DNA of 64,000 nt. Source: Blastobasis lacticolella (Eukaryota > Arthropoda > Insecta > Lepidoptera > Blastobasidae). Under the pieces are notes generated by a model. That model saw only the letters and a program-made list of their open reading frames with translations. It made no database searches and was not told where the DNA came from. A program made the translations under genes and the position numbers. The stretch lies in assembly GCA_905147135.1 (NCBI GenBank), contig LR990057.1, positions 62,001 through 126,000 of the forward strand, written 5' to 3'. Shown piece by piece: positions 43,367 through 53,665 of the stretch (the first letter of the stretch is position 1; each line of letters starts with the position of its first letter).

Positions 43367-44883
43367 ATGTGGCTAGTGTTGCTGGCGTGGTCGGTAGGCG
43401 GCGGCGGCGATGGGGGCGTTGGCGCCATGCAGTTGACAGGCGAGCTGGCGGTAGACGTCAGAATGCACAACGCCTGGCCACTCGCGCCGCCCATCAACTG
43501 GCGCGCTGACGATGGTGACGAAGGCGACGACGACGACGAAGATGATGACGACAACGACGATGACGGCAAGCCGCGCGAACATCGCCTGCTGCCGCACCAG
43601 CCCTCCTTCAACAAAAAGAAAATTCAAAACCTCTCGACGGACTCCATTCCAGCCAGTGTCGTGTCGGTGGGCTTGAAGATCGAGCCCGTGGACCTGAAAA
43701 TCGCGTCGGTGGGTCTGAAGATCCAGCCGGTGGGTCTGAAGATCGAGCCACTGGGCTTGAAGAAGAAGCCGGTGGGCTTGAAGATGTGGAAGACTAACGT
43801 TACGACTCCCATGATCAAGGCGACCACGAACGTCTTCGCAGTGGTCGGCAACGATACGTGCCACTACAAGATGCCCGGCTCATCGGAGGAAGCTACCATG
43901 CTCAGCGATATGTTCAACCAGCTGACCAGGGTAGGCGCGAGGGGCGGGAGCGGGGGCGAAGTGTCGGCCGCGGTTCTAGCTGCTTCTTTGCGCAGGTGTT
44001 CGCGCAGCTGGAGCGCGACACGGACGGCGCGCCGCTGGTGACGGCGCGCAACAAGCGGTTCCACGTGGTGAGCGGCCAGCGGTACAAATTCTTCGAGACC
44101 ATATTCAGCAACATGACCACCGAGTTCAAGTGAGGAACCCGTCATCGATATTGCTGACACGAAACTCGTACAAACAGTGACATGATCTCGTATTCGGCAG
44201 GCGATACTTCAACAGGACGACGCAGAGTGCGCTGCGGGCGGGTGAAAACCCATGCCAGAACCAGCGCAAGGTTAAGAACGTGTGGCAAAAGCTGCTAGAC
44301 TTTGTGCAGGTAAGTGCGGACAGCGAGCATCGCGGGACAGCGCATGCTGGTGTGCTGTGGCGACTCAGTGACAAACCAGCCGACAGCCCGTTCGATGAAA
44401 GGGGGTAACTGGCGCCCATAACATCTAGTGGAGGCTACACGCGTTTCACCGCTTAGTAGGCTGACAAACATCGTATCTCTGATTACGTACATCGATTACC
44501 TTATCCTTCAAATCGGAATACAGCAACGCAGCGCAACTGACATGAAATAGACCAGAGGGTTCATGCAGACAGACTCCTAAGTTCCTTTAGGCTCGATAGG
44601 GATTCCACTCAGTAACATAGTGTGCACGCAGGCCTCCTACTACGGCGCTGCGCTGCACTGCGCGGACGAGTTGCTGCGCGAGGAGCAGTCGCGCGCGCAG
44701 GCGTCGGACGAGAGCACAGAGGACTCGGAGGGTGCCGAGGGCGCGACCCGGCACGTGGGGCGGCGGCTGCGGCGCGCGCGGCGCGTGGGCCGCCGGCTGC
44801 TGCACGCACTCGACTCCATCCGCAAGTCGCAGCTCAACACGCTCTGTCTGAAGCTCGCGTTGTGCTACGACGAGCTGCTGTGA
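43367..44883 (+). CDS. Putative secreted protein, four exons, unknown function
   Basis: The coding exons I infer are 43367-43930, 43996-44129, 44201-44309 and 44632-44883, 1059 coding bases giving 352 residues. Introns of 65, 71 and 322 bases all start GT and end AG, and the reading phase is kept at every junction. An in-frame TGA nine bases upstream supports the ATG at 43367. The protein starts MWLVLLAWSVGG, a plausible signal peptide cleaved near residue 20. It then has an acidic run (48-66), six 7-residue repeats of the VGLKIEP type (101-142), and sequons NDT162, NMT227 and NRT237. Cysteines are at 165, 251, 279, 341 and 347. A basic stretch (GRRLRRARRVGRR) before the C-terminus could be a proprotein-convertase site. 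I do not recognise a family; secretion is inferred from the signal and sequons. Confidence 0.75.
43667..43792 (+). repeat. Six 21-bp coding repeats (heptapeptide array)
   Basis: Six in-frame units within exon 1 of the host gene: VGLKIEP, VDLKIAS, VGLKIQP, VGLKIEP, LGLKKKP, VGLKMWK. All copies keep L-K at positions 3-4 and most end in proline. Synonymous differences between units (GGC TTG versus GGT CTG) show the array is not brand new and has kept its frame. Confidence 0.85.
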
Positions 44884-44946
44884 CGGGCTACAGTATGAGG
44901 CGCCTGGCCTGAGCCTGAATAAGGAACGTTTTTTGACAATTTGACA

Positions 44947-44952
44947 AATAAA
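44947..44952 (+). promoter_or_regulatory. Polyadenylation signal AATAAA
   Basis: A canonical AATAAA 64 bases after the stop codon of the gene ending at 44883, followed by TG/T-rich sequence (TTTGAGGGTTTTTTCG). It gives a short 3' UTR that ends just before a poly-T-led LINE tail. Confidence 0.65.
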
Positions 44953-44978
44953 TTATGCTTTGAGGGTTTTTTCGTTTC

Positions 44979-45235
44979 ACCATTTTTTTTTTTTTTTTTT
45001 TTATGGCATACGGTAGGCAAACAGGCAAGCGGGCCACCTGATGGAAAGTGGTCACCACTGCCTATAGACATTAGCAACACCAAGAGTATCGCTAATGCGT
45101 TGCCCACCTCTATAACACGTTGCTCTGGCAGCAAAAAGCAAATGCCACTCCACTGCCAAAGCCACGGTTCCCCAAATTCCCACCCCATGGAGCACTGGAA
45201 ACCTTACTCACCGGCAGAAACACAATACTACCTTC
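44979..45235 (-). repeat. LINE 3'-tail repeat (minus), copy flanking host gene downstream
   Basis: An uninterrupted T run of about 22 bases at 44981-45002 (poly-A in minus orientation) is followed by GTAGGCAAACAGGCAAGCGG and the rest of the tail, about 95 percent identical to 40742-41035. The intact homopolymer suggests a fairly young insertion. Confidence 0.8.
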
Positions 45236-45344
45236 TTCTTATGTCATGAATATTCTAGCTATCCGCACAAATTGCTTTGGTTCAATGACAATCTTGATAC
45301 TGCTTACGGGTAAGGAATGGAATTCGTTACCTGCGAGTGTCATC

Positions 45345-46570
45345 ATCTTGGCGTTAATGTCCCGGTCGTGCTCTCGAGCACCAAGGCCCGGATACGTCTT
45401 GACCATGATCCATGATTTAGAGTTCAGGTAATTACATTGGAGTGATTGCCGTCTGACCTCCGTTACCCTGCTACCAGGGGAACCTGACCAGGGGGGTCTT
45501 AAAAGGCCACATTGGGTGTCTCATATTATGATCATAATATGTTTCATTTCGCAGATCGCGAAATGGCCACTTGGCCGATGAAACGCCAAATGATTCATTT
45601 TATGACATATTGCAATTCATCCAATTTTATAGTTTTGTACGGAAATTCGTAAAATGGTCGACTTAATATGAATTGCTTACTAAATATATAAGTTACTGAA
45701 CGAGCAACATATTTGTATCTTATTTGTATTTTACAAGCTTTTACGCTTGATTACAGTTTTCATTTAAATTGATTTCGTGATTGTGTAACATTTATCAGCA
45801 TTGTATAGAATGAAAATAGGATAAAAGCGCGGGAATATTCGGTTACGGCGGGAGTGCTTTTCCTTACCGAAAATTTGGAAATATTGTCTTTGTAAATATT
45901 AAGATTGTAGAATCTTATAAATACATTTAGTGAATTTCTAAAGTGTATTTATTTGTTTGTATATAGTTTTACTTCAAATTCAGTTTATTCGTTAAAAAAA
46001 GCTACTCAACATTCCCGCTACATTGAATTTTATGTTTCACATTCATTTTATAGTGTTGCCAGTTATTATAATTATAATTGAGTTTAATATTTTTTGCATT
46101 TGAATGTTTATTTTACTTTTATATTTAAATATGAAAACATAAAATTAATAAGCAATTAATTGCATTTCATGATAAAATTATAGATTTGATAATTGAAAGG
46201 CGCCAGTAATTTCGTTTTGAAGATTTGGTATTTGGAAAAGAAAACCGTAAAAACCGGTACCTACACATTTTTTTATGTGGCAATATTGGTGCCAAATATG
46301 ATTCGCTTAATGAAATGAAATGACTATGATTCACATAGAATAAGCGGCCATTTTACAAAATTTAGAGGAACTGCTTATGTTCTGCTAGAATTCACCAAAT
46401 GAATCATATTTTTGACGTTTCATCCAAAGTGGCCATTTTAGACCCCCAGAATGGATCATGGGGGTAACTGGCATCGGTTAGAATTAAACTAATGTACATA
46501 ACTCAAAAAAGGAGTCAGATACGAGTCAGATACGCGGTTGAGTAGCCCTGCCACCGACGCTCCCGATACC
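45345..46570 (-). repeat. SINE-1 copy split by a DNA transposon
   Basis: 45345-45491 carries the 3' part of SINE-1 (ATCTTGGCGTTAATGTCCC to GAACCTGACCAG), and 46447-46570 carries the continuation (AATGGATCATGG, CATCGGTTAGAATTAAAC, CACCGACGCTCC). Together they make one minus-orientation SINE. The interruption is the element at 45492-46446. A short plus-strand LINE piece (EWNSLPASV, about 45310-45340) lies immediately to the left. Confidence 0.8.
45492..46446. mobile_element. 955-bp TIR element with CAG target duplication
   Basis: The left end is GGGGGTCTTAAAAGGCCACA at 45492. The right end, reverse-complemented from 46446, is GGGGTCTAAAATGGCCACTT. CAG lies on both sides (45489-45491 and 46447-46449) and occurs once in intact SINE-1 copies, so it is a true 3-bp duplication. 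Subterminal sequence repeats GGCCA and ATGATTCAT strings in both orientations. No coding capacity. Three-base CWG-type targets are reported for some relatives of the PIF/Harbinger superfamily, so I favour a non-autonomous element of that kind, with low certainty. A second, one-ended copy also preceded by CAG is at 16463-16510. Confidence 0.75.
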
Positions 46571-48103
46571 TACGAGAGTGTTCCCTGATAATTATAATCT
46601 GGACGCTTTTAAGGCTAGAGTAATATACAGACATAGATAAGATGGCGGTCAAATACCTGCCTAGTTTTGTAAATAAAACACATTCTAAGTTTAAGATTAA
46701 GACTGTTGCCGGTAGTGAATATTTCGCTATTCTTGACTGACGAAACTGTTACTGTTTTACGTGAATTTCGATTGGCGACCAGGAAAATCAAACGATCGGC
46801 TTTAACTCATGTAAGCATTACTGACATTTCACATAACATCGGCATATCACATTGGAAGGCCCTGTCGATAGATTGGCCGTAAATAATAGACGCGACATAA
46901 AGGTCGAGCGCCGGCCCGTGCCCGCTGGCCGGGCCCGGCAACGAACACAGCATAAAAGGGAGGTACTTAGGGTAGGTAAGTTATTTTTATACCACTCCCC
47001 CTAGAAACAAACGAGCAAGCGGGTCATCTGACGGCAAGTGATCACCGCGCGCGGCCCATATACATAAATATGTCATTTCATTTCATTTATTGCGTATCAC
47101 AGTTTTTAAAAGATTTCACAATATTATAAAGTACTTACATGTGACACCCATGTGTGTGTGTCTGCAATATGTACTCAGTTGTTTGCCAGGACAATGACAG
47201 ACAGGACATAGGCAATATTAGTCCTCGTTGGACAACGCATGGGCTACAGTTACAGCTTTCCATCAGGTGGCTTGTATTATCAGCGTTAAGTAGTGGGTTA
47301 TTTGCTCATATAGTTTAAAAAAAGCGGTAATGTTCACCTTACGGAGTTTATTACTTCCAATCACACAACCGCAACGCAAGGGTCTCAAATTATAAGAACA
47401 ACCACCGAACCGCGTACCTCTTCAAGTACGTACAATAATTGCGCAAGTTCAGGTGGCACGAACCGCGGCCCGCAATTAGCGCCTAACGACGCGGCGGCGG
47501 CGGCGGCCCGCAAGAACTCGTAATTACGAACGCATTAGCTCGCGTCTCACGCACATTATCAAAATCATCCCAAGCCCGCTTGTAGCTTGTCATCTTGGGG
47601 CGTTGAGCACGCAAATGTCTCTGCTACCGACCTCATATCAATTTATATAAAGGCTACAGACACACAGAGGAAACGCAAGCAGCATGCAACGCGTTGCGTT
47701 GAGTACGCGTGTGAGTTTTGGTGTGAACTCTCATTAACACATTCATATATACATACAACGCAAAACGTGAGTTTTTGGTGTAGCAGCCTTGTAGCTTGCC
47801 GGCAGCGAAGAACTATGTGTGATTGATTCATTGATGTATGTATCCGTCATAGTACAAAAAAAAATTAAAGTCAAACAATACAAAAAGGATGGTATGCGCC
47901 GCGGCATCGTCGAGCCGGCAACGATTTGTTTTGTCCGGCATGGCTAGTAAATCAGCCAGTCACTTGACTGGAACATACTAAGTTCTTAGATACCTAGTAT
48001 AAAGAAAAAAATTAAGGCAAAAGGAGTGAGCGCACAAGAACTTATTGCTGTACTACGATATGTACTACCTGTCTATCTACACCTCAATATACTCGTATTT
48101 ATA
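46571..48103. other. No gene seen; LINE-tail remnants and GC islands
   Basis: 46980-47080 is a minus-orientation LINE-tail fragment (TACCACTCCCCCTAGAAAC, AGCAAGCGGGTCATCTGAC); 47200-47345 is a diverged plus-orientation one (TTTCCATCAGGTGGCTTG). GC-rich patches are at 46905-46945 and 47455-47530 (GACGCGGCGGCGGCGGCGGC). No supported coding region. Confidence 0.35.
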
Positions 48104-48492
48104 GAGTGTGTGGCCTAGAACCGGGGCTTTGGAAAGATTCTAGTTAATCAAAACCCATGCATTACACACATTAAGAATTTAAAGTTACGATTCATAATCA
48201 GTAATTGTTGTAAAACGATATTATCGCTAACATTGTCAATGTCGTGGTACAGGGCATAAGATAATATCAGTCCATAAAATGCCAACGAGACGTTCCGAGT
48301 ACGATGCAGAGGGAACTCTATCGAGTTGAGCGGAACTATTGTTTTGTTTGCAGTGCATTGAATTTACGATTAAGTTTGTTAGAACAAAAGTTTAGTTTTG
48401 TTTTTCATTAGTTGGGATCATAATGATTCCATGACTGCTGACCTATAGAGCCTCCGTTTTTAATATTTGCCCCGGTTGTAGGCCACACACTG
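48104..48492. mobile_element. MITE, 389 bp, TA-flanked
   Basis: The left end reads GAGTGTGTGGCCTAGAACCG. The right end, reverse-complemented from 48492, reads CAGTGTGTGGCCTACAACCG; both continue GGGC. TA dinucleotides flank both sides (48102-48103 and 48493-48494). Noncoding. TA targets point to a Tc1/mariner-type mobiliser. It is not related in sequence to the TA-flanked element at 8591-12677. Confidence 0.75.
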
Positions 48493-49079
48493 TATAACAT
48501 AACAAATTAACACATTGCACGAGCTCTCTGCAAAAGATGAGTGATCAAGGCTTGAGATAACCATGTGCTGTTGGTGTGGGAAAAAACGAAGTAATTAAGC
48601 GACTAATATCGCATGTAACTGTTGGCCCTGTATAATATTGTACGTCTGGGAAATTCTGACTGTAATGCTAGCCATATTCGCAGAAAGCTGAACACAGTAA
48701 ACGCCACACAACTTCCCCTGGGAGACCTATATCGCGATGAAAGTTGAACTGCTCTTAGGTAACTGTGTTATTATTTATTACTTAATGTAAATACATAGGT
48801 TCAGTTTATCTGTTGTTTGTTTGTGAAACGGGACTTGTTTCAGTTTTGTCTCAGAAAGCTTAATTGTTTATTAATTGTTCTGCGTGGTGGAGATAATATA
48901 AAGTTTACAACCATAGGCGCTTTTCAACAGAGTTACGAGGTTTGAGTAAAAATGAGAAGCAATAAGTAGTTTAATCAAAGCATGAAAAATACACGGTCAC
49001 GAATAATGAAACACTATAACCAGTTTCGTATAACGAAGAATTTTGTTTGGTACAGTTACGAAAATCCGGTTACGTACGC
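48493..49079. other. No gene seen
   Basis: AT-rich noncoding sequence; no supported feature. Confidence 0.3.
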
Positions 49080-49262
49080 CGCCGAAGGGCTTTCTTCTTC
49101 AGTAGAATGAGGTCCCTGGAAAAATCAACATTCTTCAAGAAGGATGTGAAAAGTTTCTACAGGATCAGCACCACGTAACCTATACCCCAGGCATTGTCAA
49201 TGTCTATAGACTGTACTAACTTCCATTTCAGCAGGCGGGCCATGCTCTTGTTTGGAAATATT
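49080..49262 (+). pseudogene. LINE 3'-end remnant (plus)
   Basis: A decayed C-terminus is readable as RSLEKSTFFKKDVKSFY at about 49110-49155. The usual 3' UTR follows (GGCATTGTCAATGTCTATAG and CAGCAGGCGGGCCATGCTCT). Same family as 37508-37790 but in plus orientation. Confidence 0.5.
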
Positions 49263-50224
49263 ATTTTAGGAACAGTCTATTTTAAGGCTGCTCTATTAAG
49301 ATGTGCAAATGATAATGTTGAAGGAACACTCGAACACAACGTGTTTCATTGCTAAGCCGTACGTACGCATTTGTACGCACGTTGGTAGTTATACTTAGTA
49401 TAAAACACAGCTCTCGGCGTAAGATGTTCGTTGAACAAAATGTTCATCTAAATATTAACAGGAAACATGCAACTTCACAATCTGTATAAAGAATCCGCAT
49501 GAAATGACGTGTTTATCGCCGGCGGCCCCAGGAGCCGGGCCGGAGCCGCCGGCGTAGGATTTACTAGCAATGTGTGCATGTTTGTTATCCTCTCAAGGCA
49601 ATTGCAATCTGGTAATCCCATACATACCCACTCCTCACATTTATGGAATAGCTGCTTATTTTCGTTTAAAATTGTGTGAAGTGAGCTTTTCCTGGTTGTT
49701 CATTGCAAGTTTCAAAATTCAAGAAGAAGAATGTAAAAAGAGAGCTAATGTTTCACTTTGAGAAACCAAAAACCATGTGTTAAAACTATCCATAAACTTA
49801 AAGCTAGAAGAGGAAAAATAGCTCTACCTAAAGCGCCTCTAAAGTAGGAATATTTTACAACTAAAACTGATTAAACAAAACACTGATCGCGAACCGTCTT
49901 CTAGAAAATATATTTTCTAATTATACTTTTCATCGAGTTTCAGTCTTACTGTGTTGAAGACAACTAATTGGAGAGTATTTTTGGAGCAGGATGAAACAAA
50001 AGCTACCTACTTTAAACCCTTTTTTAGGGAGCACTCGCGGAACAGTCTGTACGTGTGGCCTAGCTTTGGCGTCTGCCTTATCTAGGTATTCTCATAGCAG
50101 GCATGAGCCGAGCCAAGTAACTATTGGTTCCTTTTACGAGCGCGCACTTGGATAAACATGAATGGAGCAGCGAGAGAAGGCAAATCTCGACGAGGCGTGA
50201 CCTAAATGCGGGTGCATTATACCG
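49263..50224. other. No gene seen
   Basis: A small GC-rich patch at about 49517-49555 contains CCGGCGGCCCCAGGAGCCGG. Otherwise AT-rich and featureless to my reading. Confidence 0.3.
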
Positions 50225-50279
50225 CCCCGTACACTCAGGTGGATTGCGGACGGCGCGGTGCATTATTCACGGCTGCGGT

Positions 50280-50351
50280 GTACGCGGCGCACACGGCGTA
50301 CGCGGCACGCGCGGCGTACGCGGCACGCGCGGCGTACGCGGTGCACGCGGT
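50280..50351. repeat. 18-bp tandem repeat, four units
   Basis: Units of GTACGCGGCACGCGCGGC: the middle two are identical and the outer two differ at a few positions. One frame reads as a GVRGTR-type peptide repeat within 50124-50387, but that frame has no other support as a gene. The array sits in a GC-rich island of about 200 bp (50225-50425). Confidence 0.85.
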
Positions 50352-50639
50352 ACACGACGCGCACGCCCGGGCGCGCGGCTAACTTGATCAGCTAATTCGA
50401 TTGCCGCCGCCTCCCGCCTACGCAGACGCTAATCTCACTGATGAACAAAGTTCATCGTTAATTTCATTCTCAGCCTCAACTCCGGTTTGTGTGTTTAATT
50501 ATCAAACTATTTTGATTTCCACTTGTCGATAATATTCGGGCCATCCATCTCCGTAATAACCACGGAGCGCCGCCACCCTTCAAGAGCTATAACCAAAGAC
50601 ATTGGAAAGTTCTTGCTAGTCTATAGAGAGGGCTGTGAC

Positions 50640-51350
50640 AGCTTTTTCATATACACTTGTTATATTATATGGTATTATAGTATATTTTTAATTGATATTT
50701 AAAAGTAAAACTATCGTAATTGATAATAAATAATATTGCCAAATAAAATTATAGTCATTTCAGAACAAATGTACGAAATTCCTGAACGATGTTTAATCTT
50801 TGAGTACATTCAGTACTAATTAACTAAAAGTTTGGTTTCTAAATATTTAATGTATCTTATAATTGTTTAAAATAGTTTTAAGAACTATTTCGATGAATTT
50901 GGTTATTATCTTTGCACAATACTTCATAGTTAATTATAATTATTATAACGTGCTGTCATTGGTTGAAATGTAACGGCTTCTAACTTCCGTTTAAATGTTG
51001 GTTATATAAACCCAGTCGAGAGACTGGGAGGGGCTTTTTGCTCCAGACCCGGCAAAGAGTTAAGTACAAACTTGCATTGTTTTATTGTTGCTTTATATTA
51101 GTTTTATTCATATATATAGTCGGTTATTGATTGAATCATACGTAATACTATTGTCCCATTTTTAGGGATTTTGTATTTTGCCATGTTTTATTATGTTCAG
51201 AATATATTGTTATATTTCTCATGTAACTTTGTTTGCTATGATTGCCTATCCTATAATATAATAACTTATCTAATTTGATCTAATATGTGTGTTTAAATAT
51301 GCTTTTCCTTTCCTGAATAAATAGCTATTTATATTTAACTAATGTGCCCT
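50640..51350 (+). other. Possible solo LTR or promoter-like region
   Basis: A TATA box (GGTTATATAAACCC, 51000-51013) is followed by a hairpin CCCAGTC-GAGA-GACTGGG and a GGGGCTTTTTGCTCCAGACC stretch, then T-rich sequence and an AATAAA near 51316. This U3-R-U5-like order would suit a solo LTR, but I cannot find clear TG...CA ends or a target duplication. It could equally be a chance promoter-like region. Confidence 0.25.
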
Positions 51351-52989
51351 ATTTTTATTTCATTAAGAGTTCCACCCTTAGTTTTCGATAAAATACTAGA
51401 CCACCATCATTAATATCTTCTAAATACTTCAATTCACACCCGAGATCTGTACACTCTATACACCCTCTCTAACACACTCGTATAACTTAATTACGAATTT
51501 CAAAGCTCAACTATTGTTTTAGTGAACGATATCCTTCAATATTTTCACTCCTAAAATTAATAGGTATTTTTTGTTTGCATCGACACTGGGGAAAAGCAAC
51601 GAACACATCACTATCATACGCCCGACCCATATTAATTTTACATATATCTTGGGATTAAATAGGTAATTATGCATTGTCGATGTTTTCGCACTATATATTA
51701 CAGAGTTTGTTGTATTATTTAAGTCAAGAAATTACTGGAACCTCGAAATATTTGAAATAAAACGAATGAAACAATAATCTTTAACACATATTCTGTACAC
51801 CTCTACACACCAGCGACTTACAATATACTTAAGGTAGTGGTCTAATGCATTTAACTTATCTAATAAAATAACAAAACGTTTAACACAAAATATTAAACTG
51901 AATCATTTGTTTACTGTGTCTGGGAATCAAATTACTTGTCACGCTGACAGCATGGCATCAATTATCCCTGAGGGCCACTCTACATAAGCATGAAGGTAGC
52001 TAACTTTCCAATCTCTTTGGCTATAACTAAACAGACGCGGTCACCGAACGTAGCCAGATTATATATCAAAGTCGTGTTTTCCTATTTGCGTTGTCATAAC
52101 TATCACGCTAAATTTCAGGGAACTACTTATAACTTACGACGACTGCTCCTAACAATCGGTATGACGACGACTGAGTATTTAGTTAGCGACCGATACCGGC
52201 GGCTTAACGTACCTTCTGATTAACGGAGCGCCCAGTGATTGTATGCTCCTCATAGTTGCCAGAAAGATTACACGAATATTAAACAGACATGCTCCATCCT
52301 AGTCACTTACCACCAGGTGAGATGACGGTCAAATGCTCATTTTAGAGTTCATTATAGAAAGTTCATTATAGTTCATTATAGAAAAAAATCTATTCTACGG
52401 GTTCCCATGGCCGTCAAAGCTGCCATAGGCCCCGCGGCGGCGGCAGCGGTGGCGGCGGCGGGCGGGCGAGCGCTGCGCACGGAAATCGTTGGCACGGGCC
52501 GCGGTGCAGCCCCCGCCCCGCCCGCTCCGCCCGCCCCGCGCCGCGCACTTCTCCGAATCTAAATTAAAAACCGAATCACTCCAACCCCGGTTACGCCACC
52601 GAGAGCCTGCCTGACTTGGCGTTTTATTTTTAATTTATTTTAACCCTGGCGTACTACAACTCCCGACATGGATTTTGTGAACGAGATCCTGGATTTCCCG
52701 AACGTTTTCCATTCGCATTTAAGCATCTTTTTCGGAAGGATTTCACGGAGAAAGTAACTACTTATACACACTGACATAAAATTTAAATAAAATCCTGTAA
52801 ATAATTTTTTTTCTTTATGCTTATACATATAACCTGTCATCATCGACAATCGCAATGACGAAAGAAACTCTTTAATTCATCATTAAATCATTGTATCATT
52901 GTACCTCTGAGTTCAAACTGTCAATAGTGTGATAAGCTTTGTATCTATTAGCTAGCTATTTTCAGATAGCTACTTATAATCTCTGTCTC
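51351..52989. other. No gene seen; GC-rich island 52425-52550
   Basis: The island includes GCGGCGGCGGCAGCGGTGGC and CCCCCGCCCCGCCCGCTCCG. A frame at 51990-52223 has no recognisable motif. Remaining sequence is AT-rich. Confidence 0.35.
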
Positions 52990-53215
52990 AGGGGCTAATG
53001 GTAAATCTTGTAGCCAGCTCGGATTCACTGAAAGCGGCTTTATATCTTAATCCTTGATAAAAAAAATGTGGTGTTTTGACTTTTATGTATGGCGACCGCC
53101 ACCTGATCTGCGCAACACAGATCCTCTTCCATGCGCCTGCAGGGCGACCACGAGCATGTGAGATTGACTTGGGCCCCTGAGATGGTGGTAGATCCCGTAA
53201 CCCCTTAAGATAGAT
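52990..53215. repeat. Unclassified repeat-like segment beside element B
   Basis: Moderately GC-rich sequence with ACTTTTATGTATGGCGACCG and CTCTTCCATGCGCCTGCAGG, ending against the (ATT)n run of element B. It looks unlike the AT-rich background. I cannot name it. Confidence 0.25.
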
Positions 53216-53449
53216 ATATATTATTATTATTATTCCTGAACAGCTAGGCAGTTGGAACAACTGATATGTCTGTATCTCATTATCCTCAACCCATTGACCT
53301 TCTCAATTATATAATTTTGGTTTTCTTTAAATGTTCATCCAATCGATTCTTAAAGGCGTTGGTACTCGGTGCTGATACAACTTGCTCAGGTAACTTGTTC
53401 CAAGGTGCCACGACTCTGTTGCTGAAAAAATACTTGTGCGGGTTGTTGT
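53216..53449 (-). pseudogene. LINE element B, 3' part (interrupted by element A)
   Basis: On the minus strand it reads NPHKYFFSNRVVAPWNKLPE, then VVSAPSTNAFKNRLDEHL and a stop, then a short 3' UTR ending in an (AAT)n run at 53219-53233. These residues follow directly on from ...HHSKLVRSFYN at 58988-59000 on the other side of element A, so the two pieces are one LINE split by the insertion. 53445-53449 (GTTGT on plus) is one copy of the target duplication. Confidence 0.8.
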
Positions 53450-53665
53450 TAAAGTAAAGTAAAGTAAATATTTATTGTTAAAAAAACTGGTTAACAAATA
53501 TATGCCATAGCAGTTTACCCATTTCGGGTGTACAATATTCAAATTATTATTACACAACACAGAAAAACCAAACGACGAAATAAACTTATTAATAACCGAA
53601 TTTACTTTAGTATTGTCGTATCTATTTAAATAACTACAACAAAAAAGCTTCAAAAACAAAACTTG

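Noticed and set aside
43373..43864. 163-residue minus-strand frame opposite exon 1 of the host gene
   Set aside because: It is the mirror of the acidic and heptad-repeat coding sequence; the plus strand has matching splice sites and phase.
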